This document shows positions 1 to 8,583 of a stretch of DNA of 64,000 bases, piece after piece (position 1 is the stretch's first letter; each line of letters opens with the position of its first letter). The DNA is from Halomonas sp. QHL1 (lineage in GTDB: Bacteria; Pseudomonadota; Gammaproteobacteria; Pseudomonadales; Halomonadaceae), in NCBI RefSeq assembly GCF_001882345.1, contig NZ_MINL01000001.1, positions 3,481,852-3,545,851 on the forward strand. Direction: 5' to 3'. Below the pieces are notes generated by a model. That model saw only the letters and a list, made by a program, of their open reading frames with translations, was not told where the DNA came from and did no database searches. The position numbers were made by a program, and so were the translations under genes.

Positions 1-1152
1 TATCGCAATAAAGGTGCTTATCTGGTGGGGCGGGTTATCGGCGGCGGTCAGCAGGTGCCGCTGGTGCTGCCGGTACTCCACGGCGAGGGCTTTGGTGAGC
101 AGGCAGGCGGCGATCCCAGCCTGCACCTGGATACGGTATTGATCGAAACTGACGAGGTGTCGATTATCTTTTCCTTCACCCGCGCTTACTTTCAGGTCGA
201 GGTAGCGGTGCCCAGGGAGTTTGTCGATTACCTTCAGCAGTTGATGCCGCATAAGCCAGAAGGTGAACTCTATGCTGCCATCGGCTTTTTCAAACATGGT
301 AAAACCGAGTTTTTCAGGGCCCTGAATCGTCAGGTGGCGAAGCGCGAAGATCAGTTTATTATCGCCCCAGGCGTGCGTGGCATGGTGATGGCGGTGTTTG
401 TGCTGCCCAGTTTTCGCACCGTATTTAAGATCATTAAAGATAAATTCGACCCGGCCAAAGACGTGACCCACGCCGTAGTACGCGAGAAGTATCGGCTAGT
501 GAAGCGCCACGACAGGGTAGGGCGCATGGCGGACACCCAGGAGTTCTCTAATTTTATCGTCCGCCAGGATCACTTCTCTGCCGAGTGTTTAACCCATCTG
601 CTAGAGGTAGCACCCTCGACGGTGGTGCTTAGAGACGACAAAGTTATCATCAAACACTGCTACACCGAGCGCATGATGACGCCGCTGAATATCTACCTGG
701 AGAAGTGCAGCGACGAAGAGACGCTCATGGTGCTGAAAGATTATGGCAATGCCATTAAACAGATGGCCGCGGCAAATATTTTTCCTGGCGATATGCTACT
801 GAAAAACTTTGGCGTGACGCGCCATGGCCGGGTGGTCTTCTATGACTACGATGAAGTCTGTTACCTCACCGAATGCCGTTTCCGGCATATTCCTAAATCC
901 TATGGCAACGACTTCCAGGGGGGCGATACGTTATCCATTGGCCCTAACGATATTTTTCCGGAGGAGTTCGGGCCCTTTATGTTCGCTAACCCTGCGCTAC
1001 GTCGCATCTTTGTGGAGCAGCACCCAGAGCTATTTGACCCGGATTACTGGTTGGAACTGCAGCAGGCAATCATCGATGGCCGCGTCATTGATGTTTATCC
1101 TTACCGTAACAAACAGCGTTTTGCGGGCAGTATCGGCCAACTAGTATATTAG
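1..1152 (+). CDS. aceK: Isocitrate dehydrogenase kinase/phosphatase, 5'-truncated by window edge
   Basis: The reading frame is open from base 1, so the start lies outside the window and the last 383 residues are present (family about 580 residues). The visible part holds the AceK kinase fold, including stretches such as [20 protein letters not shown] and, near the C-terminus, [12 protein letters not shown]. AceK phosphorylates and dephosphorylates isocitrate dehydrogenase and so sets flux between the TCA cycle and the glyoxylate shunt in the cytoplasm. In enterics it follows aceBA; here the upstream neighbour is not visible. The next gene in the same direction is a sirtuin, 43 bases on, and I see no terminator between them. 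Family assignment is from recognisable sequence; the missing N-terminus cannot be assessed. Confidence 0.93.
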   Translation, partial: YRNKGAYLVGRVIGGGQQVPLVLPVLHGEGFGEQAGGDPSLHLDTVLIETDEVSIIFSFTRAYFQVEVAVPREFVDYLQQLMPHKPEGELYAAIGFFKHGKTEFFRALNRQVAKREDQFIIAPGVRGMVMAVFVLPSFRTVFKIIKDKFDPAKDVTHAVVREKYRLVKRHDRVGRMADTQEFSNFIVRQDHFSAECLTHLLEVAPSTVVLRDDKVIIKHCYTERMMTPLNIYLEKCSDEETLMVLKDYGNAIKQMAAANIFPGDMLLKNFGVTRHGRVVFYDYDEVCYLTECRFRHIPKSYGNDFQGGDTLSIGPNDIFPEEFGPFMFANPALRRIFVEQHPELFDPDYWLELQQAIIDGRVIDVYPYRNKQRFAGSIGQLVY

Positions 1153-1195
1153 GCCTCTATTTAAGGTGCGGTGGAACATAAACGACGAGGTGAAT

Positions 1196-1909
1196 ATGGC
1201 AGCAAGCCCGCATTTGGTGGTATTTACCGGCTCGGGAATTAGCGCCGAGAGCGGGATCAAAACCTTTCGCGCCAGCGACGGCCTGTGGGAGAACCACCCG
1301 GTTGAAGATGTCGCCACCCCTCAGGCCTGGCGGCGCAACCCGCAGCAGGTATTGGATTTTTATAATCAGCGCCGTGAACAGATCCGTCGTGCCAAGCCCA
1401 ATGCTGCCCATAAAGCGCTGGCTGCTCTTGAACAAGGTGGGTTTAACGTCAGCATCATTACTCAGAATATCGATGACCTCCACGAGCGTGCAGGCTCCCG
1501 CCAGGTGCTGCACCTGCACGGTGAGATTTTAAAAGCGCGCTCCTCCATCGATGAGCGTATGCGCTACCCGCTGCCCAAGGGCGGAATTGAACTGGGGCAT
1601 GTCTGCGATAAAGGCAGCCAGCTGCGTCCCGATGTGGTCTGGTTTGGCGAGTCGGTACCGCTGTTTGCCGAGGCCTGTGAACTCGTCAGTCAGGCGGACT
1701 TTCTGCTGGTCGTCGGCACATCGCTGGCAGTCATGCCCGCCGCTTCGCTACTCTCGCACATTGACTACGACACGCCCTGCGCATTGGTCGACCCAGAGGC
1801 GGATATGCTTAGCCCGCCGGGTGTGCTGGCAATTAACACCACCGCCGGTGAAGGCGTTCCGGCACTGGTCAATCGCTGGAAGCAGCAGGGTAATCTTTTG
1901 CTGTCATAG
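1196..1909 (+). CDS. cobB: Sir2-family NAD-dependent protein deacylase, variant lacking the zinc cysteines
   Basis: A 237-residue sirtuin. The NAD-binding motif GSGISAESGIKTFR (residues 12-25), TQNIDDLHERAG (89-100) and the catalytic H108 (HLHGE) are all present. Y56 and R59 form the YxxR pair that marks CobB/SIRT5-type enzymes able to remove succinyl groups. The usual four zinc-binding cysteines are absent: between HLHGE and RPDVVWFGE only C137 remains, in ELGHVCDKGSQLRP. Similar zinc-less bacterial sirtuins are known to me as a sequence variant, so the gene need not be dead. The ATG at 1196 is chosen over an in-frame GTG at 1166 because GAGG lies five bases before it. It likely regulates metabolic enzymes by lysine deacylation; the substrate is unknown. 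Confidence 0.88.
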   Translation: MAASPHLVVFTGSGISAESGIKTFRASDGLWENHPVEDVATPQAWRRNPQQVLDFYNQRREQIRRAKPNAAHKALAALEQGGFNVSIITQNIDDLHERAGSRQVLHLHGEILKARSSIDERMRYPLPKGGIELGHVCDKGSQLRPDVVWFGESVPLFAEACELVSQADFLLVVGTSLAVMPAASLLSHIDYDTPCALVDPEADMLSPPGVLAINTTAGEGVPALVNRWKQQGNLLLS

Positions 1910-1917
1910 CCCTGGCT

Positions 1918-3189
1918 TTAGCTGCGGTTAAACCACGCCTTCATTACGTCGGTTATCTGGGTGATTCCCGCTTTAGAGGTGATATAGGCGGGCATGGTGT
2001 AGAGCCAACGGCCAATGGGGCGCAGCCATACGCCTCGCTCGCGGGCGAAGTCACCTACGCCTTTTAACGCTTCAGTGGAGTGCGCTTCGATCACGGCGGT
2101 GGCGCCAAGGACTCGAACGTCGGCCACGGCCGGATGTGCATTCAGCGCTTGGTCTTCAAGTAGCTCACGCTGCAGCTGCTGGCTGAGCTTGGCAATTTTG
2201 CCGAGGTAATTCTCTTCCTCGAAGACGCGCAGGCTTTCCAGCGCCACGCGGCAGGCCAACGGGTTGCCCATAAAGGTAGGCCCGTGCATAAAGGCGTGCT
2301 GGGGAGTGTCGCCGATAAAGGCGCCGTGGACACGATCTGTGGCGAGCGTTGCGGCGTGGCCCAAATAGCCGCCGGTCAAGCCTTTGGAGAGCACCATAAT
2401 ATCTGGAGTAACGCCCGCGTGGTCAGCGGCAAACAGCTTGCCGGTGCGGCCAAAGCCGGTAGCGACTTCGTCAAAAATTAGCAGCACCCCAAACTCATCG
2501 CACAGTTCGCGGGCGCCAGTAACATAGTCCGGTGAGGTCATATTAAGCCCGCCAGCAGCTTGTAAAAGCGGCTCCATTAGCAGGGCGGCGATCTCCTCAT
2601 GGTGGCTCTCAAATACGCTACGCAGGGCGCTAAGGTCGTGTTCGACCTGACCAGTGGTGGCATCAAAAGGGGCCGTGGGCGCCGGGGCGAAATGGTGCTG
2701 GGGGAGTAGGCTGGCAAACAGACTGTGCATGCCCTCTTCCGGGTCGCACACTGCCATGCAGCCGGTGGTGTCACCGTGGTACGCCTTCATCAACGAGAGC
2801 ATCTTTCGCTTGCCGGGGTTGCCGGTGAGCACCTGGTACTGGAGGGCCATTTTCATCGCCACTTCCATGCCTACCGAGCCGCTGTCCGAATAGAAAACGT
2901 GGTTCAGGCCGGCGGGGGTAATGCGCACCAGCTCACGCGCTAATTGATCGGCCGGGTCGTGGGTTAAGCCGCCAAGCATCACATGGCACAGCTCGCCTGC
3001 CTGCTCGCGAATGGCCGCGACAAGGCGCGGGTGGCCATAGCCGTGGATCATGCACCACCAGGAGCAGGTGGCATCCAGCAGGCGCTCGCCGTTCTCAAGC
3101 ACAAAGTGAGTACCGTCACCGCCAACCACCTTGGGCGCGGGCGTCTGGGTTTTTAAGTGGGCATAAGGATGCCAAACCGGCGTGTTCAT
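1918..3189 (-). CDS. bioA: Adenosylmethionine-8-amino-7-oxononanoate aminotransferase
   Basis: A 423-residue class III PLP aminotransferase that converts KAPA to DAPA with S-adenosylmethionine as amino donor, the antepenultimate step of biotin synthesis. The N-terminus HPYAHLKTQTP, the substrate-pocket CSWWCMIHGYGHP, FDEVATGFGRTG and the PLP-lysine segment LSKGLTGGYLG are typical of BioA. It is the last gene of the leftward bio operon and its start overlaps the bioD stop by four bases, which suggests translational coupling. In many pseudomonads bioA lies apart from bioBFHCD; here the pathway is together. It converges on the sirtuin gene with only eight bases between them and no visible hairpin. 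Confidence 0.96.
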   Translation of the reverse strand: MNTPVWHPYAHLKTQTPAPKVVGGDGTHFVLENGERLLDATCSWWCMIHGYGHPRLVAAIREQAGELCHVMLGGLTHDPADQLARELVRITPAGLNHVFYSDSGSVGMEVAMKMALQYQVLTGNPGKRKMLSLMKAYHGDTTGCMAVCDPEEGMHSLFASLLPQHHFAPAPTAPFDATTGQVEHDLSALRSVFESHHEEIAALLMEPLLQAAGGLNMTSPDYVTGARELCDEFGVLLIFDEVATGFGRTGKLFAADHAGVTPDIMVLSKGLTGGYLGHAATLATDRVHGAFIGDTPQHAFMHGPTFMGNPLACRVALESLRVFEEENYLGKIAKLSQQLQRELLEDQALNAHPAVADVRVLGATAVIEAHSTEALKGVGDFARERGVWLRPIGRWLYTMPAYITSKAGITQITDVMKAWFNRS

Positions 3190-3875
3190 AACGGCTCCAG
3201 GGAGAGATAGGGGGCGGCAGTCGCGGCGTCGGGGGCATCAAGATGGGGAATAATACCTAAACAGGGGGCCGCGAGTTGGGCGTTCAAATGGGCAATATTG
3301 GCCTCAAAGCGGGCTGTGTCAGCCGCAAAAGCGGGATCAACTACGCTACCCGCCCATCCTGCTACTACCAAGCCGTCGGCGCGAATGGCTTCTGCCGTTA
3401 AGCGGGCATGATTCAAGCAGCCCAGCTTTAGGCCAACCACCAGAATCACTGGCAGCTCAAGCGCTATCGCCAGGTCGGCGAAATCTTCCTGCTCGTTTAA
3501 CGGTACCCGCCAGCCACCGGCGCCTTCAATAAGGGTGATGTCTCTAGATGTTTGGGCAAGTGTTTCGCGCAGCAAGCTAACGATGGCGCTAATCTCAAGC
3601 GGCTTGCCCGCCTCTAACGCTGCAAGATGAGGCGCGATGGCGGGGGCAAAGGCGATGGGATTAACCGTGGCGTAGTCGACCGGGGGCACGCTTTGATGCT
3701 GAAGGGCGAGGGCATCGCTATTTTGCAGGCCTTCAGACGTCGCTTGGCTACCCGAAGCGATAGGTTTTAAGCCTAGAGTGCTCAACTGCTGTTGGCGGGC
3801 GGCAAAGAGCAATCCGCTTGTCACCAGGGTTTTACCCGCATCGGTATCGGTGCCAGTCACAAACCAGACGTTCAT
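3186..3875 (-). CDS. bioD: Dethiobiotin synthetase
   Basis: A 229-residue P-loop ATPase that carboxylates DAPA and closes the ureido ring to give dethiobiotin, using ATP and CO2. The N-terminal motif VTGTDTDAGKT (residues 6-16) is the BioD Walker A, and VEGAGGWRVPL-like sequence (here IEGAGGWRVPLNEQ) is the conserved second motif. Length is normal. It overlaps bioC by four bases upstream and bioA by four bases downstream, so expression is probably coupled along the operon. Confidence 0.96.
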   Translation of the reverse strand: MNVWFVTGTDTDAGKTLVTSGLLFAARQQQLSTLGLKPIASGSQATSEGLQNSDALALQHQSVPPVDYATVNPIAFAPAIAPHLAALEAGKPLEISAIVSLLRETLAQTSRDITLIEGAGGWRVPLNEQEDFADLAIALELPVILVVGLKLGCLNHARLTAEAIRADGLVVAGWAGSVVDPAFAADTARFEANIAHLNAQLAAPCLGIIPHLDAPDAATAAPYLSLEPL

Positions 3876-4654
3876 AGCGATTTTTCCAAGTGCAGCGTTA
3901 AGCAGTGGTAGCTCACGGGTAGGCCTTCCGGCTGGCGCAGCTGTTCGAAACGCGCTTGTGCGGCGGCGATGTCATTTCGGCTAAGGCTGGCTTGTGGCCG
4001 AGCAATCTGGGCGCCGACACCTTTGATAGATGCCATCACCGCCTTCAAATCAGGGTAATAGAAGCGCTCAACGGTGGCCGCCTGGCGGGCAATGGTTAAG
4101 CTGCTTTCACCGATGGCCCTCTCGACGCTGGCGCGATCAGGTGTTTGCAGCAGCGCCTCCGGGCGCTGCCAGGCAAAGGCGATCTCCTCTAGAGTGCCGG
4201 GCAGTAGCGTGGTGATATGTGCCTGCCCACCGGGCGTGAGTACCCGGTAAAGCTCATCCATCACCGCGCCAATATCGCGACACCACTGAACCGCCAAATT
4301 GGAAAACACTAGATCAAAGGCATGCTTACCAAACGGCAGTGCCGCAGCGTCACCCGGTTGCCAGTGGATACTTTCACCATAGCGTTGGCGAGCCTGTTCC
4401 AGCATGCCGGGGGCTAAATCTAACCCCGTTATACGAGCATTCGGGTAACGTTCAGCCAACCGTTGTGTCCAGTAACCAGTGCCGCACCCCATATCCAACA
4501 CGTTAAAAGCGCGTGGAGGTAACGAATCCCAAAGCATCTCGCCTATGTGGCGCTGGGCAGTAGCGAGCACATCATAGCGGGGCGCAGCCCGGGAAAAGGC
4601 GTGGGCGACCCGTGCTTGCCAGTTAACCTCGCTGTTCAGCATTAGGTCGCTCAT
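3872..4654 (-). CDS. bioC: Malonyl-ACP O-methyltransferase
   Basis: A 260-residue class I SAM-dependent methyltransferase. The SAM-binding motif VLDMGCGTGYWTQRLAE sits at about residues 52-68, followed by acidic motif II (ITGLDLAPGML). BioC methylates the free carboxyl of malonyl-ACP so that fatty acid enzymes can build the pimeloyl chain; BioH later removes the methyl group. Position between bioH and bioD, with four-base overlaps on both sides, supports the specific assignment over a general methyltransferase. Confidence 0.94.
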   Translation of the reverse strand: MSDLMLNSEVNWQARVAHAFSRAAPRYDVLATAQRHIGEMLWDSLPPRAFNVLDMGCGTGYWTQRLAERYPNARITGLDLAPGMLEQARQRYGESIHWQPGDAAALPFGKHAFDLVFSNLAVQWCRDIGAVMDELYRVLTPGGQAHITTLLPGTLEEIAFAWQRPEALLQTPDRASVERAIGESSLTIARQAATVERFYYPDLKAVMASIKGVGAQIARPQASLSRNDIAAAQARFEQLRQPEGLPVSYHCLTLHLEKSL

Positions 4655-5391
4655 AAAACCGCCGTGCTGACGTTAGTCATCTGGGTGGCATGACTGACAA
4701 TCGCGGCGGCGAGCACCTGGGGCTGCGAGAGCATCGGGCAGTGGCCGACACCACTTAGGGTCTCACTAATGCGGCGCTGGGCAGGGCTGATGAATGGATC
4801 ATGGTCGCCTATGAGGCGCACCAACGGGCAAGGGGGCGCTGCTAGCCTTGGGCGATTATCAATCGACGCCAGCCACTGCAGGCCGGCAGCTAAGGTGGTG
4901 ATATCGGCGGGCGGTGTATCGCCCAGCAAGTCCTGTAGCTGCCGGTAAGCGCGTCTGGGACTGGGCTCCCCTTGGGTCTGCCAGCGCAAAAAGTGTTGCC
5001 AGGTTGCGGTGGGGTCGCGCTTAAAGGCGCGCTGAAAAGCCTTTAGCTCGGCGGTGGTAACGCCATCATCGGCGCAGAAAGTTGCGCCCGCGCCTAATAA
5101 TATAAGCCCCTTCGGGGCTGGGAGGTGGTCGAGCAGGGCGGTCGCCAGTAGGCCGCCCAGGGACCAGCCTACCCACACTGTATCGTGGGGTAATGACGTG
5201 GCCATCGACTCCGCTAACTGCGCAATGGTCGCATTAGCGGGTAGCGCGGGGGTATCGCCATCACCTTCACTATACCCCGGCCAATCGTGAGACTGAGCTT
5301 CAGTCTCACGCGGCCAGTAGGCTTCAAGTGACTGCCAAATACGACGGTCAATGCCCCAGCCAGAGAGCAGCATTAGGCGTGGGTAAGACAC
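4651..5391 (-). CDS. bioH: Pimeloyl-ACP methyl ester carboxylesterase
   Basis: A 246-residue alpha/beta hydrolase. The nucleophile elbow is GWSLGG with S77; D198 (GDHDPFI) and H217 (GVGHCPM) complete the likely catalytic triad. BioH cleaves pimeloyl-ACP methyl ester to end chain elongation and commit pimeloyl-ACP to biotin. Overall similarity is of the BioH kind (opening with a Gly-Trp-Gly oxyanion motif LLSGWGIDRRIW), and the gene lies between bioF and bioC. It overlaps bioF by 19 bases. Other gatekeeper esterases (BioG, BioK) are less like it. Confidence 0.93.
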   Translation of the reverse strand: MSYPRLMLLSGWGIDRRIWQSLEAYWPRETEAQSHDWPGYSEGDGDTPALPANATIAQLAESMATSLPHDTVWVGWSLGGLLATALLDHLPAPKGLILLGAGATFCADDGVTTAELKAFQRAFKRDPTATWQHFLRWQTQGEPSPRRAYRQLQDLLGDTPPADITTLAAGLQWLASIDNRPRLAAPPCPLVRLIGDHDPFISPAQRRISETLSGVGHCPMLSQPQVLAAAIVSHATQMTNVSTAVL

Positions 5392-6530
5392 ATGGCCTCC
5401 TCACGCTGACACGTTGTTAGCGCTGCTAATAACTGATCGATATGGTCACGGGTATGAACTGCGCTTAGCGTAATACGCAAGCGTGCTTCACCGCTGGGTA
5501 CCGTAGGTGGGCGAATCGCTCCTACGTGTATGCCCCGCTGTTGTAGTTGCGCTGCCCAGCTTAGGGTGCGCGCTTCATCACCCAAAATCAGTGGCTGAAT
5601 AGGGGTGGCCGAATCGCTGAGCGGGAGCCCCAAGAGAAGCGCTTCGCGGCGAAAATAAGCGATAGTGGCGTTTAGCTGGGCGCGGCGTTCCGGTTCACTC
5701 TGAACGATCTCCAGCGCTTTTAAAGTCGCGGCGGCAATCGCCGGGGGCTGGGCGGTGGTATAGATATAGCTGCGTGAAAACTGAATCAGGTGGTCGATTA
5801 GCTCGGCATCTCCGGCTACAAAAGCCCCGGCGGTACCTAATGCTTTACCCAGGGTTCCGACCAAAATCGGCACCTCGGCACTGTTCCAAGTGCTGCCCAC
5901 GCAGCCGCTGCCATTGTCGCCTAACACGCCCACGCCGTGGGCGTCGTCGATCATCAGCCAAGCGCTATGGCGTTGGCAGGTGGCGACTAAGCTGGCGATG
6001 TCAGCCACATCGCCATCCATACTGAAAACACCATCGCTGACCACGAGTTTGTGCACGCACTCACTGCGCGCCAGCAGGCTTGCCAGGTCAATGGCATCGC
6101 GGTGATGAAAGCGCCGAGAGCGGGCACCGCTTAATGCGGCGCCATCGATTAGCGATGCATGGTTGAGTCGGTCTTGGAAAAGTGCGGTATGGCGCTCTGC
6201 CAGCGCTTGCAGCACGCCGACATTGGCCATATAGCCGGTAGAAAACAGCAGCGTACGTTCGCGGCCTGTCCAGCGTGCTAACGCTTCTTCCAGGGCGTCG
6301 TGAATCTCCAGATGACCGCTGACCAAATGCGAAGCGCCTGCACCTGCACCGTAACGGCGGGCGCCCGCTGCCTGGGCTTCACAAACGCGCGGGTCTTGGG
6401 CAAGACCCAGGTAGTCGTTACCGGCAAAGTCCAAAGTGCTATTTTCCACTACCTGTCGAGTTCGCCAACGATTTGCCTGCTGGCGATCAGCGCGGGCGTC
6501 GGCCAGGCGCTGTTGCCACGCTTTAGACAC
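5373..6530 (-). CDS. bioF: 8-amino-7-oxononanoate synthase
   Basis: A 385-residue alpha-oxoamine synthase that condenses pimeloyl-ACP with alanine to form [21 protein letters not shown] near residue 34, [12 protein letters not shown] near 193 and the PLP-binding K229 in [11 protein letters not shown] are diagnostic. It overlaps bioB by eight bases and bioH by 19, the tight spacing of a co-translated operon. Confidence 0.96.
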   Translation of the reverse strand: MSKAWQQRLADARADRQQANRWRTRQVVENSTLDFAGNDYLGLAQDPRVCEAQAAGARRYGAGAGASHLVSGHLEIHDALEEALARWTGRERTLLFSTGYMANVGVLQALAERHTALFQDRLNHASLIDGAALSGARSRRFHHRDAIDLASLLARSECVHKLVVSDGVFSMDGDVADIASLVATCQRHSAWLMIDDAHGVGVLGDNGSGCVGSTWNSAEVPILVGTLGKALGTAGAFVAGDAELIDHLIQFSRSYIYTTAQPPAIAAATLKALEIVQSEPERRAQLNATIAYFRREALLLGLPLSDSATPIQPLILGDEARTLSWAAQLQQRGIHVGAIRPPTVPSGEARLRITLSAVHTRDHIDQLLAALTTCQREEAMCLTHA

Positions 6531-7617
6531 TGGCGTCTACCGCCAGCTCGGCAACGCGTTCGGCGTGCATCTGCTGCTGTGCCTGTTGGGCAAGGCGTGC
6601 CGCTTGGGTAGCTTCGCTTTCGCAGGTTTCGCGCTTTTCAGGGTGCAGGCCCAGCTTGGCAAACAGCGCACGGTCGCGATCCACTTGGGGGTTTCCGGTG
6701 GTCAGTAGCTTGTCGCCGTAGAAGATCGAGTTGGCGCCTGCCAAAAACGCCAGCGCCTGGGTCGATTCGTTCATCTGCTCACGGCCAGCGGAGAGCCGCA
6801 CATGGCTTTGCGGCATCATGATGCGGGCGACCGCAATAGCGCGGATAAACTCGATGGGGTCTAAATCTTCGACATTTTCCAGCGGTGTGCCGGGCACTTT
6901 TACCAGCATATTAATCGGCACGGATTCAGGGTGCGGGGAGAGCTTGGCCAGCTGTTGCAGCAGGGCGCTACGATCTTTGGCATCTTCGCCCATGCCGAGA
7001 ATGCCACCGGAGCACACTTTCATGCCTGCATCGCGCACGTTGGAGAGTGTTTCCAGCCGGTCGGAATAGGTGCGGGTGGTGATGATTTCGCCGTAGAACT
7101 CCGGCGAGGTATCCAAGTTGTGGTTGTAGTAATCGAGCCCCGCCGTGGCCAGTCGGCTAGCTTGCTCGCCGTCGACCATCCCCAGGGTCATACAGGTTTC
7201 AAGGTCCACGGCTTTCACCTGACGAACCATCTCTTCGACCAGCAGTAGATCTTTATCGCGAGGGCTGCGCCACGCCGCGCCCATGCAAAACCGGCTGGCG
7301 CCTGCCTCTTTCGCGGCCTTGGCTTGTTCGACGACCTTTTCGATTTCCAGCAGCTTCTCTTTCTCCAGCTGGGTGTTGTAGTGGCCGGACTGGGGGCAGT
7401 ATTTGCAGTCTTCCGGGCAGGCGCCGGTTTTAATCGACAGCAGGGTAGAGACCTGCACCGCGTTAGCATCGAAGTGAGCACGGTGAACCTGCTGGGCTTG
7501 AAACAGCAGATCATTGAACGGCAGCGCAAAAAGCGCGTTGATCTCATCCAGCGTCCAGTCGTGACGTTGTTCATGAAAGAAATGTTCATGAAGAAGCTGT
7601 TCGTGATGCACGGTCAT
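6523..7617 (-). CDS. bioB: Biotin synthase (radical SAM)
   Basis: A 364-residue radical SAM enzyme that inserts sulfur into dethiobiotin. The CxxxCxxC cluster ligands are C67, C71 and C74 in [15 protein letters not shown]; further conserved cysteines and the C-terminal [16 protein letters not shown] segment fit the [2Fe-2S] half of the enzyme. It is the first gene of the bio operon, and a promoter is visible just upstream. AAGG lies about eight bases before the ATG. Confidence 0.97.
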   Translation of the reverse strand: MTVHHEQLLHEHFFHEQRHDWTLDEINALFALPFNDLLFQAQQVHRAHFDANAVQVSTLLSIKTGACPEDCKYCPQSGHYNTQLEKEKLLEIEKVVEQAKAAKEAGASRFCMGAAWRSPRDKDLLLVEEMVRQVKAVDLETCMTLGMVDGEQASRLATAGLDYYNHNLDTSPEFYGEIITTRTYSDRLETLSNVRDAGMKVCSGGILGMGEDAKDRSALLQQLAKLSPHPESVPINMLVKVPGTPLENVEDLDPIEFIRAIAVARIMMPQSHVRLSAGREQMNESTQALAFLAGANSIFYGDKLLTTGNPQVDRDRALFAKLGLHPEKRETCESEATQAARLAQQAQQQMHAERVAELAVDASV

Positions 7618-7619
7618 GG

Positions 7620-7704
7620 TGTAAACCTTTTTACCTTTAATAGTTGACGAGACTTTAGCGGCGTTGCGCTTTGGGTGTCAACGTTGGTGGTTTTTTAGGT
7701 TTAC
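7620..7704. promoter_or_regulatory. Widely spaced inverted half-sites resembling a BirA operator
   Basis: TGTAAACC at 7620-7627, two bases from the bioB start codon, and GGTTTAC at 7698-7704 form an inverted pair on either side of the bioB promoter. Each half resembles a half of the enterobacterial BirA operator (TTGTAAACC/GGTTTACAA), but the 70-base gap is far larger than the usual 14-16. They could bind BirA separately, bind another factor, or be chance. Confidence 0.3.
7652..7681 (-). promoter_or_regulatory. Predicted sigma70 promoter of the bio operon
   Basis: On the minus strand TTGACA (7676-7681) and TAAAGT (7652-7657) are separated by 18 bases, about 35 bases before the bioB start codon. 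It matches the -35 consensus fully and the -10 at four of six positions. No experimental support. Confidence 0.6.
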
Positions 7705-7721
7705 GGTGGTGGTGGAAACAT

Positions 7722-7751
7722 TCGTCAAAAGACGGCGTGCTCATTTATACT
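7722..7751 (+). promoter_or_regulatory. Possible promoter of tapT
   Basis: TATACT at 7746-7751 is a good -10 box 31 bases before the tapT start. A weak -35 (TCGTCA, 7722-7727) lies 18 bases further upstream. It is divergent from the bio promoter. Confidence 0.4.
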
Positions 7752-7782
7752 CGGCGCCCTTTTTCCACATTCTGGAGCGCGG

Positions 7783-8583
7783 ATGTCTGATTTTGATAGC
7801 TCTGTTGTAGATGGCTTAGTTAATCATGATTCAGCCACCGAGCATCCGCGTCCGCCGCGGCGTGAGTTTAAAGCGCGGGGCAGTTTTGTAACGCGCTGCG
7901 ATAACTGTCAGCTACCCGTGCTGAACTGCCTGTGCCCCTATCAGGTGAAGGCAGAGAGTCATGCTCAGGTCTGGCTATTAACGCATCCGATAGAGCACTT
8001 TAAGCCGACCAATACCGGGCGCTTGATTCGCGATGTGATCACGACGACCCAGGTGTTTACCTGGTATCGCACGGCGCCGGATGCTCAGTTAGCTGGGTTG
8101 CTAAAAGACCCGCGTTACGCGCCTTTTGTGATCTTTCCGGATGATCAGCCCGATTACGCGGATCGCGTGGTGGGTATACAGGCTGTTCACGCAGCGAAAG
8201 AGCAGGCGCGCATACCGGTGTTTATCATTCTGGATGGCACTTGGCGGCAGGCGCGCCGCATGTTCCGTAAAAGCGCCTATCTGGAGGCTTTGCCCGTGCT
8301 GCCATTGAGAACCGAGCGCGAGACGCGCTACCGGCTGCGCAAGCCAGCGTCGAAAGCGCACCTTTGCACTGCGGAAGTGGCTATCGAGCTGCTGCGTCAG
8401 GGTGGGGATACGGTTGCTGCGGACGTGCTGGATGACTACTTTGAGGTGTTTAACGATAGCTACGCGGCGAGCCGATTGCATCACAAAATCGACCCGCCGA
8501 CTGCAGCGATGCGGCGCCTAGCCGCCAAACAGAGCACCAGCGATTCGGAATCCGGCCACCCAGGTGCCCACCGCGGAGCCTAG
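7783..8583 (+). CDS. tapT: DTW-domain tRNA-uridine aminocarboxypropyltransferase
   Basis: A 266-residue DTW-domain protein. In E. coli TapT (YfiP) this family transfers the 3-amino-3-carboxypropyl group of SAM to uridine 47 of tRNA (acp3U). Cysteines C39, C42, C49 and C51 (RCDNCQ, CLCP) form a likely metal site, and the family signature DGTWRQARRMF begins at D151. ATG at 7783 follows GGAG at a normal distance. The C-terminal 22 residues are encoded in DNA that also encodes the end of the convergent TraB-family gene. Confidence 0.85.
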   Translation: MSDFDSSVVDGLVNHDSATEHPRPPRREFKARGSFVTRCDNCQLPVLNCLCPYQVKAESHAQVWLLTHPIEHFKPTNTGRLIRDVITTTQVFTWYRTAPDAQLAGLLKDPRYAPFVIFPDDQPDYADRVVGIQAVHAAKEQARIPVFIILDGTWRQARRMFRKSAYLEALPVLPLRTERETRYRLRKPASKAHLCTAEVAIELLRQGGDTVAADVLDDYFEVFNDSYAASRLHHKIDPPTAAMRRLAAKQSTSDSESGHPGAHRGA

